The notes below the pieces were generated by a model. That model had not been told where the DNA came from. It saw nothing but the letters and a program-made list of their open reading frames with translations, and searched no databases. 64,000 nucleotides of DNA from JACVRW01 sp963811055 (lineage in GTDB: Bacteria; Actinomycetota; Thermoleophilia; Solirubrobacterales; Thermoleophilaceae), in contig CAWEPQ010000001.1 in the NCBI GenBank assembly GCA_963811055.1, forward strand, positions 372,001 to 436,000, given 5' to 3'. The position numbers and the translations under genes are program-made. How positions within the stretch are numbered: the first letter of the stretch is position 1; each line of letters starts with the position of its first letter. Positions 16,603-25,598 of this stretch are shown here, piece by piece.

Positions 16603-16662
16603 GAGGCCGGACAGGGTAGTCGGAACCTCAGGAATCGGCGCGGGCAGGCCGATATACCCGCC

Positions 16663-17217
16663 ATGACCGCCATGTACGTCGTGATCGGGATCGTCGTGCT
16701 GATCGCGCTGTGGGCCGTGCTGGCCTACAACGCGCTGATCGGCGCGCGCAACAAGGTGGACGAGGCCTGGAGCGGCGTGGACGTGCAGCTCAAGCGCCGC
16801 CACGACCTCGTTCCGAACCTCGTGGAGACCGTGAAGGGGTACGCCGCCCACGAGCGCGCGACCCTCCAGGCGGTCACCGAGGCGCGCGGCGCGGCCGAGG
16901 CCGCCGCCGAGCCGGGAGCGGTGGAGCGGGCCGAGGCCAAGCTCACCAGCGCGCTCGGTGCGATCAACGCCCTGGCGGAGGCCTACCCGGACCTGCGCGC
17001 GGCCGAGAGCTTCCAGCGCCTGCAGGCGGAGCTGGCCGAGATCGAGGACGAGATCCAGGCCTCGCGGCGCATCTACAACGCGAACGTCCAGCACTACAAC
17101 ACGAGCATCCAGGTCTTCCCGACGCTGCTGATCGCCGGGCCCCTGTCCTTCAACGCACGCGAGTTCTTCGAGATCGAGGTGGCGGCGGAGCGCGCGGTGC
17201 CTCAGGTCGCGTTCTGA
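16663..17217 (+). CDS. LemA-family membrane-anchored protein
   Basis: This 184-aa protein has one N-terminal TM helix (VVIGIVVLIALWAVLAYNAL). The LemA-diagnostic NKVDEAWSGVDVQLKRRHDLVPNLVETV follows, then long helices and the C-terminal YNTSIQVFP / NAREFFEIE block. LemA proteins are poorly understood membrane-associated helical proteins with cytoplasmic or exposed helices. The following membrane protein gene begins in its stop codon region, so the two probably work together, as LemA genes often sit beside other membrane proteins. Confidence 0.92.
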   Translation: MTAMYVVIGIVVLIALWAVLAYNALIGARNKVDEAWSGVDVQLKRRHDLVPNLVETVKGYAAHERATLQAVTEARGAAEAAAEPGAVERAEAKLTSALGAINALAEAYPDLRAAESFQRLQAELAEIEDEIQASRRIYNANVQHYNTSIQVFPTLLIAGPLSFNAREFFEIEVAAERAVPQVAF

Positions 17218-18077
17218 GCCCTACGAACGCCGACAGCGGCCAGGGTGACCTGTTCCGCGCCAACCTGAAGAGCCGTCCCGCGGTCTACTTCGCGGCGCTG
17301 GCCTCGGCCGGCGCCTTCGTGTGGGGCGCCTCGCGGCAGGACGTCCTGATGATGGTCCTCGGACCGCTGGGCGCGGTCGCGCTGGTGGTGGTCGTGGCCG
17401 CGGTGGCCGCCGACCGCAGCGCCGCCACCAACTTCTTCCACCACTACGCGCGCTCGCTGGGGCTCGTCTACTGGCCGCGTTCGAGCCTGCTCGCGCTCAC
17501 GCCGCTGCTCGGCGCGGGCGACAAGCGCTGGCTCGAGCACTGGATGCAGGGCGCGCTGCCAGGCGAGCCGCCCCTGGCGGGCGGGATCGGCCAGCTCGTG
17601 TGGGAGGAGCGCGAGGAGGATCGCCGCGACGACTCGCTCAGCATCGGCAAGACGGCCTCCCGCCACCGGCTCACGATCTGCGTGGCCGACCTCGAGCCGT
17701 CCATCCGGCGCTTCCACGGGGTGTTCCTGCATCCGCGCCGGGGACTGATCGCGTCCACGCCGGACTGGATGCGGCGCACTCACACACGCTCCATCCAGGT
17801 GGAGAGCACGGCCTTCTCGCAGCGCTACGAGCTGCTCGTGTCCGACGACCAGGACGAGATCGTGGCCCGCCAGCTGCTCTCGCCGAGCCTGGTGGTCTGG
17901 CTGGCCGAGCATCCGCTGGTCCCGGGCTTCGAGATCCGTGCGGGAACGCTCGTGGTGTTCGTGACCCGGCCGCTGTCGGACGAGGGCAACCTCACCTATC
18001 TCCTCGACGCCACGCGCCGGCTGGCCACCCGCGTGCTCGCCGAAACCCGGGAGGCCGCCGCGCGGCCTGCCGCGTAG
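17214..18077 (+). CDS. Two-TM membrane protein encoded with LemA, about 287 aa
   Basis: Two hydrophobic helices occur near the N-terminus (about residues 22-42 and 46-66). A ~200-residue soluble domain with many strands follows (LTICVADLEPSIRRFHGVFLHPRR, QRYELLVSDDQDEIVARQLL). No ATG, GTG or TTG precedes helix 1 after the LemA stop. The only overlap-type candidate is CTG at 17214 (CTGA), while a GTG at 17319 would cut into helix 1. I therefore propose a non-canonical CTG start or an unrecognised one. The layout resembles the DUF3137-type partners often found beside LemA, but I cannot confirm that. Confidence 0.65.
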   Translation: MSPTNADSGQGDLFRANLKSRPAVYFAALASAGAFVWGASRQDVLMMVLGPLGAVALVVVVAAVAADRSAATNFFHHYARSLGLVYWPRSSLLALTPLLGAGDKRWLEHWMQGALPGEPPLAGGIGQLVWEEREEDRRDDSLSIGKTASRHRLTICVADLEPSIRRFHGVFLHPRRGLIASTPDWMRRTHTRSIQVESTAFSQRYELLVSDDQDEIVARQLLSPSLVVWLAEHPLVPGFEIRAGTLVVFVTRPLSDEGNLTYLLDATRRLATRVLAETREAAARPAA

Positions 18078-18089
18078 GCTTCGCGCCGC

Positions 18090-19040
18090 ATGCGCGCGGT
18101 GCAGATCGACGAGTTCGGCGGGCCCGAGGTGCTGAAGGTCGTGGACCTTCCCACGCCCGAGCCCGGCGACGGCGAGGTGCTGGTGGAGGTGTCCACCGCG
18201 GGGCTCAACTTCGCCGACACCCACCAGCGCGAGAACTCCTACCTGGCGCGGTTCGAGCTGCCGCTCGTGCTCGGCGGGGAGGTGGCCGGCACAGACCCCG
18301 ACGGCCGGCGGGTGGTGTCCCTGCTGCGCTCGGGCGGGTATGCCGAGTACGCCGCGGCGCCGGCTGACCAGACCTTCCCGATCCCCGACGGTGTGGAGGA
18401 CGGCATCGCGCTCGCCCTGGTGATCCAGGGGCTCACCGCCTGGCACCTGTACCGCACGTCGGCCAAGCTCGGAGAGGGCGAGAGCGTGCTCGTGATCTCC
18501 GGCGCCGGCGGTGTGGGCAACCTGGCGGTGCAGCTGGCCAAGCCGTTCGGCGCGGGCCGCGTGATCGCCACCGCCAGCACCGAGGACAAGCGCGCCAAGA
18601 CGCTCGAGCTGGGCGCGGACGCCGCGGTGGACCCGGCGGAGGAGGACCTCACCGCCGCGATCCTCGAGGCCAACGAGGGACAGCCGGTGGACGTGGTGCT
18701 CGAGATGTCCGGCGGCAGGGTGTTCGACTCCGCGATGGAGGCGCTCGCGCCGTTCGGCCGCATGGTGGCCTACGGGATCGCGGGTCGCGAGCAGAACGAC
18801 CTCCAGACGGGCCGGTTGATGCGCAAGAGCCGCGCGGTGATCGGCTTCTGGCTGATGCACTGCCTCGGCCGCCCGGACATGATGGAAGAGCCGCTGGCCG
18901 ATCTCTTCGAGCGCGCGGCGCGCGGCGAGCTCGTGCCGCAGGTGGGCGAGACCTACCCGATGTCCGAGATCCGGCGCGCGCACGAGGACCTCCAGGCGCG
19001 GCGCACCAGCGGCAAGCTGCTGCTGGATCCAAGCGCCTGA
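18090..19040 (+). CDS. Zinc-free quinone oxidoreductase (MDR superfamily)
   Basis: This 316-aa medium-chain dehydrogenase/reductase has the GroES-like N-terminal domain (VLVEVSTAGLNFADTHQRE), where zinc-ligand Cys residues are absent. The Rossmann motif VLVISGAGGVGNLAVQLAK follows and then the C-terminal closing segment. NADPH-dependent reduction of quinones or alpha,beta-unsaturated carbonyls is the usual role of this group. The start ATG lies 12 bases after the previous stop. The next gene starts 2 bases after its stop, so LemA, membrane protein, reductase and Gfo/Idh gene may form one transcript. Confidence 0.9.
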   Translation: MRAVQIDEFGGPEVLKVVDLPTPEPGDGEVLVEVSTAGLNFADTHQRENSYLARFELPLVLGGEVAGTDPDGRRVVSLLRSGGYAEYAAAPADQTFPIPDGVEDGIALALVIQGLTAWHLYRTSAKLGEGESVLVISGAGGVGNLAVQLAKPFGAGRVIATASTEDKRAKTLELGADAAVDPAEEDLTAAILEANEGQPVDVVLEMSGGRVFDSAMEALAPFGRMVAYGIAGREQNDLQTGRLMRKSRAVIGFWLMHCLGRPDMMEEPLADLFERAARGELVPQVGETYPMSEIRRAHEDLQARRTSGKLLLDPSA

Positions 19041-19042
19041 CG

Positions 19043-20039
19043 GTGGACGATCCACGTTCCGCTCCGCCGCTGCGCTGGGGCATCCTCGGGCCCGGCGGGA
19101 TCGCGGCGCAGTTCGCCGCCGCGGTCCGCGACCACACCCAGGGCGAGGTGGTGGCGGTGGGCTCCCGGGACGCTGCGCGGGCCGGCGCCTTCGCCGCCGC
19201 CCACGGCGTGGCCGCTGCGCACGGGAGCTACGCCGCGCTGGTGGCCGACCCGGCCGTGGAGGCCGTGTACGTGGCCACGCCGCACTCCGAGCACCGCGAC
19301 CATGCGCTGCTGGCCATCGAGGCCGGGAAGCACGTGCTGGTGGAGAAGGCGTTCACGCGCAACGAGGCCGAGGCGCGGGAGGTCCTGGACGCGGCGGGCG
19401 CCGCCGGCGTGTTCGCCATGGAGGCGATGTGGCCCCGCTTCCTGCCGCACATGGCCGAGCTGCACCGCGTGATCGAGGCCGGGGCGATCGGCGAGCCGGT
19501 GGCGCTCAGCGCGGACCACGGCCAGTGGTTCGCCCACGACCCCGGCCATCGGCTCTACGCGCCCGAGCTCGCGGGCGGCGCGCTGCTAGATCTCGGCGTC
19601 TACGCGGTCTCGTTCGCGCACGACCTGCTCGGCCCGCCGGCGGCGGTGCAGGCCACCGGAGTGCTCACGGACACGGGCGTGGACGGCCAGGTGAGCGCCG
19701 TGCTCGGCTACGACGGGCACGTCCAGGCCCTGATCAACACCACGCTCTGGGCCGAGACGCCCACGCGCGCGGCGATCTCCGGAACGGAGGGCCGGATCGA
19801 GGTGGAGGGCCGCTTCTACAACTCGTCGCCGTTCACCGTCACCCGCCGCGACGGCGAGACCTGGACGTTCTCCCATCCGCTCGCGAAGGGCCTCCAGTAC
19901 GAGGCGGCCGAGGTGGCGCGCCGCGTGAGCGCCGGGGAGCGGGAGAGCCCGCTGCATGAGCTGGCGGGACACGCTCGAGGTGATGCGCACCATGGACGCG
20001 ATCCGCGCCCAGATCGGCGTGGTCTACCCGGGCGAGTAG
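19043..20039 (+). CDS. Gfo/Idh/MocA-family oxidoreductase with apparent frameshift near 3' end
   Basis: The N-terminal Rossmann domain (RWGILGPGGIAAQFAAAV) and the catalytic-type VEKAF segment are typical of the family, as is the C-terminal domain with GGALLDLGVYAVSFA. The reading frame from GTG 19043 runs past the expected end into DNA antisense to the kdpD-like gene. In the next frame, from ATG 19956, lies the family-like ending MSWRDTLEVMRTMDAIR, QIGVVYPGE and a TAG at 20037-20039. One extra base between 19948 (a CCC run) and 19955 explains this. Corrected, the enzyme is ~332 aa. It is either a sequencing error or a recently broken gene. The corrected 3' end overlaps the kdpD-like gene by 16 bases. 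Confidence 0.8.
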
Positions 20040-21151
20040 TCGCGGCGCGGATCGGCCACGATCCGCACGTCCACGCCGGACAGACGGCGGACCAGCCCCT
20101 CGGGCAGCGACTCCTCGAAGCGGCGCACGCCACGCCGCGCGCGCGGCTGGCCGACGAGCACGTAGGTGGTCCCGCGCTCGGCCGCCACGCGCGCGGCCGC
20201 CTCGGCCACGTCGTCGTCCTCCTCCACGATGAGCTGGGCGCCGAGGACGGACGCGAGCCGCCGCAGCGACTCCAGCGCCTCGCGCTCTTCCCCGCGCGGC
20301 GGGGAGCCGGGCGTGGCCACGTAGAGGAGGTCGAGGTCGGCCGCCAGCCGCTGGGCCGAGCGCCACGCGCGCCGCACCAGGCGCTGGGCCGACTCGCCCG
20401 GTCGCACGAGTGCCAGCACACGTTCCGCCACGGGCTGCGGCGCATCGCCGAAGAGCGCCTCCTCGCGTGTGCCCAGGGCCTCCACGGGCGTGACCAGCCG
20501 CTTGGCCTCCACGTCCTCGGCCACCTGGCGCAGCGCCACCTCGCGGAGCGCGGACAGGTTCTCCACGCGGAAGAAGCTGTTGAGCGCGGTGGGCACCCGC
20601 TCCTGCGGATACACGCGCCCCTCGCGCAGCCGCTGGACCAGCGCCTCGGGGGTCAGGTCCACGAGCACGACCTCGTCGGCGGCCGCGAGCACGTTGTCCG
20701 GGAACGTCTCCGTCACGCGCACGCCGGTGAGCTCCGCCACCTGGTCGTTGAGGCTCTCCAGGTGCTGCACGTTGACCGTGGAGAACACGTCGACCCCGGC
20801 GTCCAGGACGTCGTCGATGTCCTGGTGGCGCTTGGCGTGCTCGAGGCCGGGCGCGTTCGTGTGCGCGAGCTCGTCGATCAGGCACAGCTCGGGGGCGCGG
20901 TGGAAGATCTCCGGCAGGTCCATCTCCGCGATCCGGGCGCCGCGGTACTCCACCTCCCGGCGCGGCAGGAGCTCGAGGCCCTCCGCCTGGGCCGCCGTCT
21001 CGGCGCGGCCGTGGGTCTCGAGCACGCCGATCACCACGTCCCGCCCCGCCGTCCGAGCCGCCCGGCCCTCCTGGAGCATGCGGTAGGTCTTGCCCACCCC
21101 GGCGGCCATGCCGAGGAAGATCTTGTAGCGCCCTCGCCCGTTCGTGGCCAC
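20024..21151 (-). CDS. kdpD: Stand-alone KdpD N-terminal sensor (KdpD + USP domains), no kinase
   Basis: This 375-aa cytosolic protein corresponds only to the N-terminal part of KdpD. The KdpD domain comes first (Walker A FLGMAAGVGKT, Walker B LCLIDELAHTNAPG), followed by a universal-stress-protein fold (about residues 245-370, LYVATPGSPPRGEE, YVLVGQP). It ends without the four TM helices or the histidine kinase. The kinase half is a separate gene at 26433-27818, so the sensor is split and the two parts bracket the operon. In other bacteria the KdpD USP domain binds c-di-AMP, so this protein is the likely ligand-sensing module. It starts 14 bases after kdpB. Confidence 0.9.
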   Translation of the reverse strand: MATNGRGRYKIFLGMAAGVGKTYRMLQEGRAARTAGRDVVIGVLETHGRAETAAQAEGLELLPRREVEYRGARIAEMDLPEIFHRAPELCLIDELAHTNAPGLEHAKRHQDIDDVLDAGVDVFSTVNVQHLESLNDQVAELTGVRVTETFPDNVLAAADEVVLVDLTPEALVQRLREGRVYPQERVPTALNSFFRVENLSALREVALRQVAEDVEAKRLVTPVEALGTREEALFGDAPQPVAERVLALVRPGESAQRLVRRAWRSAQRLAADLDLLYVATPGSPPRGEEREALESLRRLASVLGAQLIVEEDDDVAEAAARVAAERGTTYVLVGQPRARRGVRRFEESLPEGLVRRLSGVDVRIVADPRRDYSPG

Positions 21152-21165
21152 GGGCCGATTGTCTC

Positions 21166-23196
21166 TCAGGCGCCGAGCAGGTTGTGGACCACGAGGTCCA
21201 CGAGCTTGATCCCGATGAACGGAGCGATCACGCCGCCCACGCCGTAGATGAACAGGTTGCGGCGCAGCAGCGCGGTGGCGCCCACCGGCCGGTAGCGGAC
21301 ACCACGGAGGGCGAGCGGCACCAGCAGCGGGATGATCAGGGCGTTGAAGACGATCGCGGAGATGATCGCCGACTGGGCCGTGCCCAGGTTCATGATGTTG
21401 AGCTTGTCGAGCGGCCCCGTGGGGTCCCCGGCGGCGGCGTAGGTCGCCGCGAAGATCGCCGGCAGGATCGCGAAGTACTTGGCCACGTCGTTCGCGACCG
21501 AGAAGGTGGTGAGCGCCCCGCGCGTGATCAGCAGCTGCTTGCCGATCTCGACGATCTCGATCAGCTTCGTGGGATTGGAGTCGAGGTCGACCATGTTGCC
21601 CGCCTCGCGCGCGGCCTGGGTGCCGGTGTTCATGGCCACGCCCACGTCGGCCTGGGCAAGCGCCGGGGCGTCGTTCGTGCCGTCACCGGTCATCGCCACC
21701 AGCTGGCCGTCGCGCTGGCGCTCGCGGATCAGCTCCATCTTGCGCTCCGGAGTGGCCTCGGCGAGGAAGTCGTCCACGCCCGACTCGTCGGCGATCTTGG
21801 CTGCCGTGAGCGGGTTGTCGCCGGTGATCATCACCGTCTGGATGCCCATCGCGCGCAGCTGGTCGAAGCGGTGGCGGATCCCCTCCTTGACCACGTCCTT
21901 GAGGTAGATCACCCCGAGCACCTGGCTGTCGCGGGCGACCGCCAACGGCGTGCCGCCCTCGCGGGCCACGCGGTCCACGGTGACCTCGAGCTCCGGAGGA
22001 GCCTGCCCTCCCTCTCCTGTGACGAAGGCCATGATCGCGTCGCCGGCGCCCTTGCGCAGCCGCGTGCCGTCGAAGTCCACACCGCTCATGCGGGTCTCGG
22101 CGCTGAAGGGCACGAACGTCGCGCTCGGGTCGAAGTGGTGCTCGCGGAGCCCGTACTGCTTGGCCAGGACCACGATCGAGCGACCCTCGGGGGTCTCGTC
22201 GGCCAGCGAGGCCATCTGAGCCGCCTCCGCCAGCGCCGCGTCCTCGACCCCCGGCATCGGCAGGAACTCGGTGGCCTGGCGGTTGCCGAGCGTGATCGTG
22301 CCGGTCTTGTCGAGGAGCAGGACGTCCACGTCGCCCGAGGCCTCGACCGAGCGGCCGGAGAGCGCCAGCACGTTGCGGCGCACCAGCCGGTCCATACCGG
22401 CGATCCCGATCGCCGAGAGCAGGGCGCCGATCGTGGTCGGGATGAGCGACACGAGCAGCGCGATCAGCGTGACCACCGACGCGGAGGTGTCCGCGAACTC
22501 GGCGAACGGGCGAAGGGTCACGACCACCACCAGGAAGATCAGCGTCATGCCCGCGAGCAGGATGCCCAGGGCGATCTCGTTGGGCGTCTTGCGACGCTCG
22601 GCGCCCTCGACCAGCGCGATCATGCGGTCGAGGAAGCTGCCGCCCGGCTCCTGGGTTATCTCCACGAGAATCCGGTCGGAGAGCACGCGGGTACCGCCCG
22701 TCACCGCGCTGCGGTCACCGCCGGACTCGCGGATCACCGGGGCCGACTCGCCGGTGATCGCGGACTCGTCCACCGAGGCGATGCCCTCGATCACGGTGCC
22801 GTCGCCGGGGATCAGCTCACCGGCCTCGACCACAACCACGTCGCCGCGCCGGAGCTCGGCGGCCGGCCTGTCGCCGCCGTCGCGCAGGCGTGCCACGGTC
22901 TCGGTGCGCATCGCTCGCAGCGCCTTGGCCTGAGCCTTGCCGCGGCCCTCGGCCAGCGCCTCGGCCAGGTTCGCGAAGCCCACGGTGAGCCACAGCCAGA
23001 CCGCCACGGTGAAGCTGAACCAGGTGGGCTCGTCGCCACCGCCGAGCGGTGCGCCGCCGAAGGCCTGGATCAGCCAGCCGCCGGTGGTGATCAGCGCGCC
23101 GATCTCGACCACGAACATCACGGGGTTGCGGATCTGGTGGCGCGGGTCGAGCTTTACGAGGCTCTCGAGCAGCGCGGAGCGAAGGTCGAAGGTCAT
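21166..23196 (-). CDS. kdpB: KdpB, P-type ATPase subunit of the high-affinity K+ pump
   Basis: This 676-aa P-type ATPase has the phosphorylation motif LLDKTGTITLGN, the actuator TGES in DESAITGESAPV, the ATP-binding KGAGDAI region and the hinge MTGDGTNDAPALAQADVG. Length and motifs are normal for KdpB, which hydrolyses ATP to drive K+ uptake through KdpA. The ATG overlaps the stop of kdpC by 4 bases. The order A-C-B differs from the usual A-B-C, so kdpB is the last pump gene, followed by the KdpD N-domain gene. Confidence 0.97.
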   Translation of the reverse strand: MTFDLRSALLESLVKLDPRHQIRNPVMFVVEIGALITTGGWLIQAFGGAPLGGGDEPTWFSFTVAVWLWLTVGFANLAEALAEGRGKAQAKALRAMRTETVARLRDGGDRPAAELRRGDVVVVEAGELIPGDGTVIEGIASVDESAITGESAPVIRESGGDRSAVTGGTRVLSDRILVEITQEPGGSFLDRMIALVEGAERRKTPNEIALGILLAGMTLIFLVVVVTLRPFAEFADTSASVVTLIALLVSLIPTTIGALLSAIGIAGMDRLVRRNVLALSGRSVEASGDVDVLLLDKTGTITLGNRQATEFLPMPGVEDAALAEAAQMASLADETPEGRSIVVLAKQYGLREHHFDPSATFVPFSAETRMSGVDFDGTRLRKGAGDAIMAFVTGEGGQAPPELEVTVDRVAREGGTPLAVARDSQVLGVIYLKDVVKEGIRHRFDQLRAMGIQTVMITGDNPLTAAKIADESGVDDFLAEATPERKMELIRERQRDGQLVAMTGDGTNDAPALAQADVGVAMNTGTQAAREAGNMVDLDSNPTKLIEIVEIGKQLLITRGALTTFSVANDVAKYFAILPAIFAATYAAAGDPTGPLDKLNIMNLGTAQSAIISAIVFNALIIPLLVPLALRGVRYRPVGATALLRRNLFIYGVGGVIAPFIGIKLVDLVVHNLLGA

Positions 23197-23777
23197 CGGT
23201 CCTCCCGGTCGAGCGCCAGGTTCAGCTCGAGCACGTTCACGCCCGGCTCCCCGAGGAAGCCGAGCTGGCGCCCGTCGGTGTTCTCGTCGATCAGCTGGTT
23301 CACGCGCGGCACTGACAGCCGGCGCACCGCGGCCACGCGGCGGGCCTGGATCCTTGCGTTGGCCTCGGAGATGTGGGGGTCCACGCCGGATGCCGAGGTG
23401 GTCACCGCGTCAACGGGAACGCCGGCCGCGGTCAGCCCCGGGTTGTAGAGGCGCTCGCGATCCAGATAGGCGGCGACGTTGTCCCTGAAGAGGTCGCGCA
23501 GGTCCTTCTGGTTCGGGCCGAGGTTGTTGAAGTAGGTGCCCGCGGGGTTGTAGCCGGTGACCGACGGGCGCGACTGGAAGTAGCGTGGCCGCTTGCCGAA
23601 GCCCTGCCCGATGAGCGTCGAGCCCACCAGCTTGCCGTCGCGCTCCACCCGGCTCCCGTCGGCCTTGTCCGGGAACGCCACCTGCGAGATCCCGGTGGTG
23701 GCCAGGGGGTACGCCAGCCCGAAGAGGACGGTGAACACGAGGATTGCCAGGGCGGATGTGATCAGGTCGCGGCGCAT
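23193..23777 (-). CDS. kdpC: KdpC subunit of the K+ pump
   Basis: This 194-aa protein has one N-terminal membrane helix (SALAILVFTVLFGLAYPLATTG). The family-typical periplasmic domain follows (GQGFGKRPRYFQSRPSV, then ASGVDPHISEANA and ARRVAAVR). KdpC stabilises the KdpFABC complex. The ATG is one base after the kdpA stop, and the 3' end overlaps kdpB by 4 bases (ATGA). Placing kdpC before kdpB is unusual. Confidence 0.96.
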   Translation of the reverse strand: MRRDLITSALAILVFTVLFGLAYPLATTGISQVAFPDKADGSRVERDGKLVGSTLIGQGFGKRPRYFQSRPSVTGYNPAGTYFNNLGPNQKDLRDLFRDNVAAYLDRERLYNPGLTAAGVPVDAVTTSASGVDPHISEANARIQARRVAAVRRLSVPRVNQLIDENTDGRQLGFLGEPGVNVLELNLALDREDR

Positions 23778-23778
23778 G

Positions 23779-25512
23779 TCAGAAGAGCTGGGGGGTCAGG
23801 CCCTGCACGACCGGGCCGAGTAGCAGGGCGGGGAAGAAGGTGAGGGCGCCGACGATCACCACCACCGCGACGAGCAGGAACACGAACGTCGGCGTGTCCG
23901 TCCTGAACGTGCCGGCGCCGGCGGGAGCGACGCGCTTGGAGGCCAGCGACCCGGCCACCGCCAGCGCCGCGAGCAGCGGCAGGAAGCGGCCGGCAAGCAT
24001 GGCCACGCCGCCGAGCAGGTCGGCGAAGGTGATCCCGAACGCGCCGGCGTTGCCCGGCGCATTCGGCTGCACGAAGCCCGTGAAGCCGGCGAACGCGGAG
24101 CCGTTGTTGTTCGTCTGCGAGGTGTAGGCGTAGAGGCTCTCCGAGAACCCCTGCGGGCCGGAGTTGTAGATCGAGGGTGCGCCGTACTTGGTCGCCACCG
24201 ACAGCGCCGTGGCCACGAGCACTCCGAGCGGCACGGCCAGCACTCCGATCAGCACGAGCTTGACCTCGCGCGCCTCGACCTTCTTGCCGAGGTACTCGGG
24301 CGTGCGCCCCACCATCAGGCCGGCGATGAACACCGCGAGCATGGCCATCAGCAGCATCCCGTACAGGCCCGAGCCGACCCCGCCGAAGATGACCTCGCCG
24401 GTCATCATGTTGATGAGCGGGACGCTGCCGCCGATGCCGGTGTACGAGTCGAGCGCCGAGTTGACCGAGCCGTTCGAGGCGTCGGTGGTGGCCGTGGTCC
24501 AGAGCGCGCTGTTGGCGATGCCGAAGCGCTGCTCCTTGCCTTCCAGATTGCCGCCGGCCACCTGCGCGGCGTGCTGAGCCGGCGAGCCGTTCTGCTCCGC
24601 CGCGTAGGCCACCACCACACCGGCCACGAGCATCGCCGACATGGCGGCGTAGAGCGCCCAGCCCTGCCGGCGGTTGCCAACCATGCGCCCGAACGTGGCC
24701 GTGAGCGCGGCGGGGATGAGGAGGATGAACAGCATCTCGACGAAGTTCGCGAACGTGCTCGGGTTCTCGAACGGCATCGCGCTGTTCACGTTGAAGAAAC
24801 CGCCACCGTTCGAGCCCAGCTGCTTGATCGATATCTGCGAGGCGGCGGGGCCGAGCGCGAGGGTCTGATCGGCGCCCTGGAGCGTCGCGTAGGTCACGGA
24901 GCCGGCCAGGGTCTGGACCACGCCCTGCGAGACGAGCAGGAGCGCGCCCACCAGGGACAGCGGCAGGAGGATGTAGAGCAGCGTGCGCGTGAGGTCCTGC
25001 CAGAAATTGCCGAGCTCCTTGGCGCCGCGGCTCGCGAAGCCGCGGATGACGGCGGCGAGCACGGCCATCCCCACCGCCGCCGACACGAAGTTCTGCACCC
25101 CCAGCCCGGCCATCTGCGAGAAGTAGGAGAGCGTGGTCTCGCCGCCGTAGAACTGCCAGTTCGTGTTGGTGACGAAGGAGGCGGTGGTGTTGAAGGTCAC
25201 GTCCCACGGCGCCGAGTGGAAGCCCTCGGGGTTGAAGGGATGGAACCCCTGGGTCCTGAGGATCACGAACAACGCCACGAAGAAGAGGGCGCTGAACACG
25301 AGCGTCGTGGCGGCGTAGCCCTTCCAGTCCTGCTGCCTGGCCGGGTCGGTGCGGAGCAGCCGGTAGGTCAGCCGCTCCACCGGGCCGAGCACGCGTTCGA
25401 GCGCCACGCGCTCGCCCTGGTAGACGCGCGCCATGTAGCCGCCCAGCAGGGGGGTGAGCGCCGTGAGCACCGCCAGGTAGAAGACGATCTGCAGCCATCC
25501 CTGGGCGGTCAC
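23779..25512 (-). CDS. kdpA: KdpA, K+-translocating subunit
   Basis: This 577-aa polytopic protein has four selectivity-filter-like repeats, visible for example around NTTASFVTNTNWQFYGGE, KQLGSNGGGFFNVNSAMPFENP and YTSQTNNNGSAFAGF. It is a potassium-channel-derived transporter subunit. The true start is GTG 25512 (VTAQGWLQIVFYL), which overlaps the kdpF stop. The longer open frame upstream would run through kdpF and the small ORF and is rejected. Confidence 0.97.
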   Translation of the reverse strand: MTAQGWLQIVFYLAVLTALTPLLGGYMARVYQGERVALERVLGPVERLTYRLLRTDPARQQDWKGYAATTLVFSALFFVALFVILRTQGFHPFNPEGFHSAPWDVTFNTTASFVTNTNWQFYGGETTLSYFSQMAGLGVQNFVSAAVGMAVLAAVIRGFASRGAKELGNFWQDLTRTLLYILLPLSLVGALLLVSQGVVQTLAGSVTYATLQGADQTLALGPAASQISIKQLGSNGGGFFNVNSAMPFENPSTFANFVEMLFILLIPAALTATFGRMVGNRRQGWALYAAMSAMLVAGVVVAYAAEQNGSPAQHAAQVAGGNLEGKEQRFGIANSALWTTATTDASNGSVNSALDSYTGIGGSVPLINMMTGEVIFGGVGSGLYGMLLMAMLAVFIAGLMVGRTPEYLGKKVEAREVKLVLIGVLAVPLGVLVATALSVATKYGAPSIYNSGPQGFSESLYAYTSQTNNNGSAFAGFTGFVQPNAPGNAGAFGITFADLLGGVAMLAGRFLPLLAALAVAGSLASKRVAPAGAGTFRTDTPTFVFLLVAVVVIVGALTFFPALLLGPVVQGLTPQLF

Positions 25513-25598
25513 AGCCGCTCGCCTCTCAGGAGGGCGTAGAGGAGGTACGCGAACACCGCGAGCGACACCACGAGACCGAACAGCTCCGCGGCGCTCAT
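25509..25598 (-). CDS. kdpF: KdpF, small stabilising subunit (29 aa)
   Basis: This single-helix peptide runs from ATG 25598 to a TGA overlapping the kdpA GTG. It begins MSAAELFGLVVSLAVFAYLL and ends ALLRGERL, the usual KdpF pattern of one TM helix and a short basic tail. KdpF helps stabilise the Kdp complex in the membrane. Its ATG overlaps the stop of the upstream 26-aa ORF (ATGA), so three reading frames are chained by 4-bp overlaps. Confidence 0.9.
   Translation of the reverse strand: MSAAELFGLVVSLAVFAYLLYALLRGERL

Noticed and set aside
17202..19055. 617-aa open frame on the minus strand
   Set aside because: It is antisense to LemA-partner and quinone oxidoreductase genes, which have clear motifs. 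Composition (Arg/His/Leu/Gly) is that of a GC-rich shadow frame.
20040..21247. Continuation of the Gfo/Idh/MocA frame to 21247
   Set aside because: It is antisense to the KdpD N-domain gene. The family C-terminus is found in the shifted frame, so the long frame is an artefact of the frameshift.
21184..23448. 754-aa open frame on the plus strand
   Set aside because: It is antisense to kdpB and kdpC, with no recognisable domain and shadow-type His/Arg/Asp composition.
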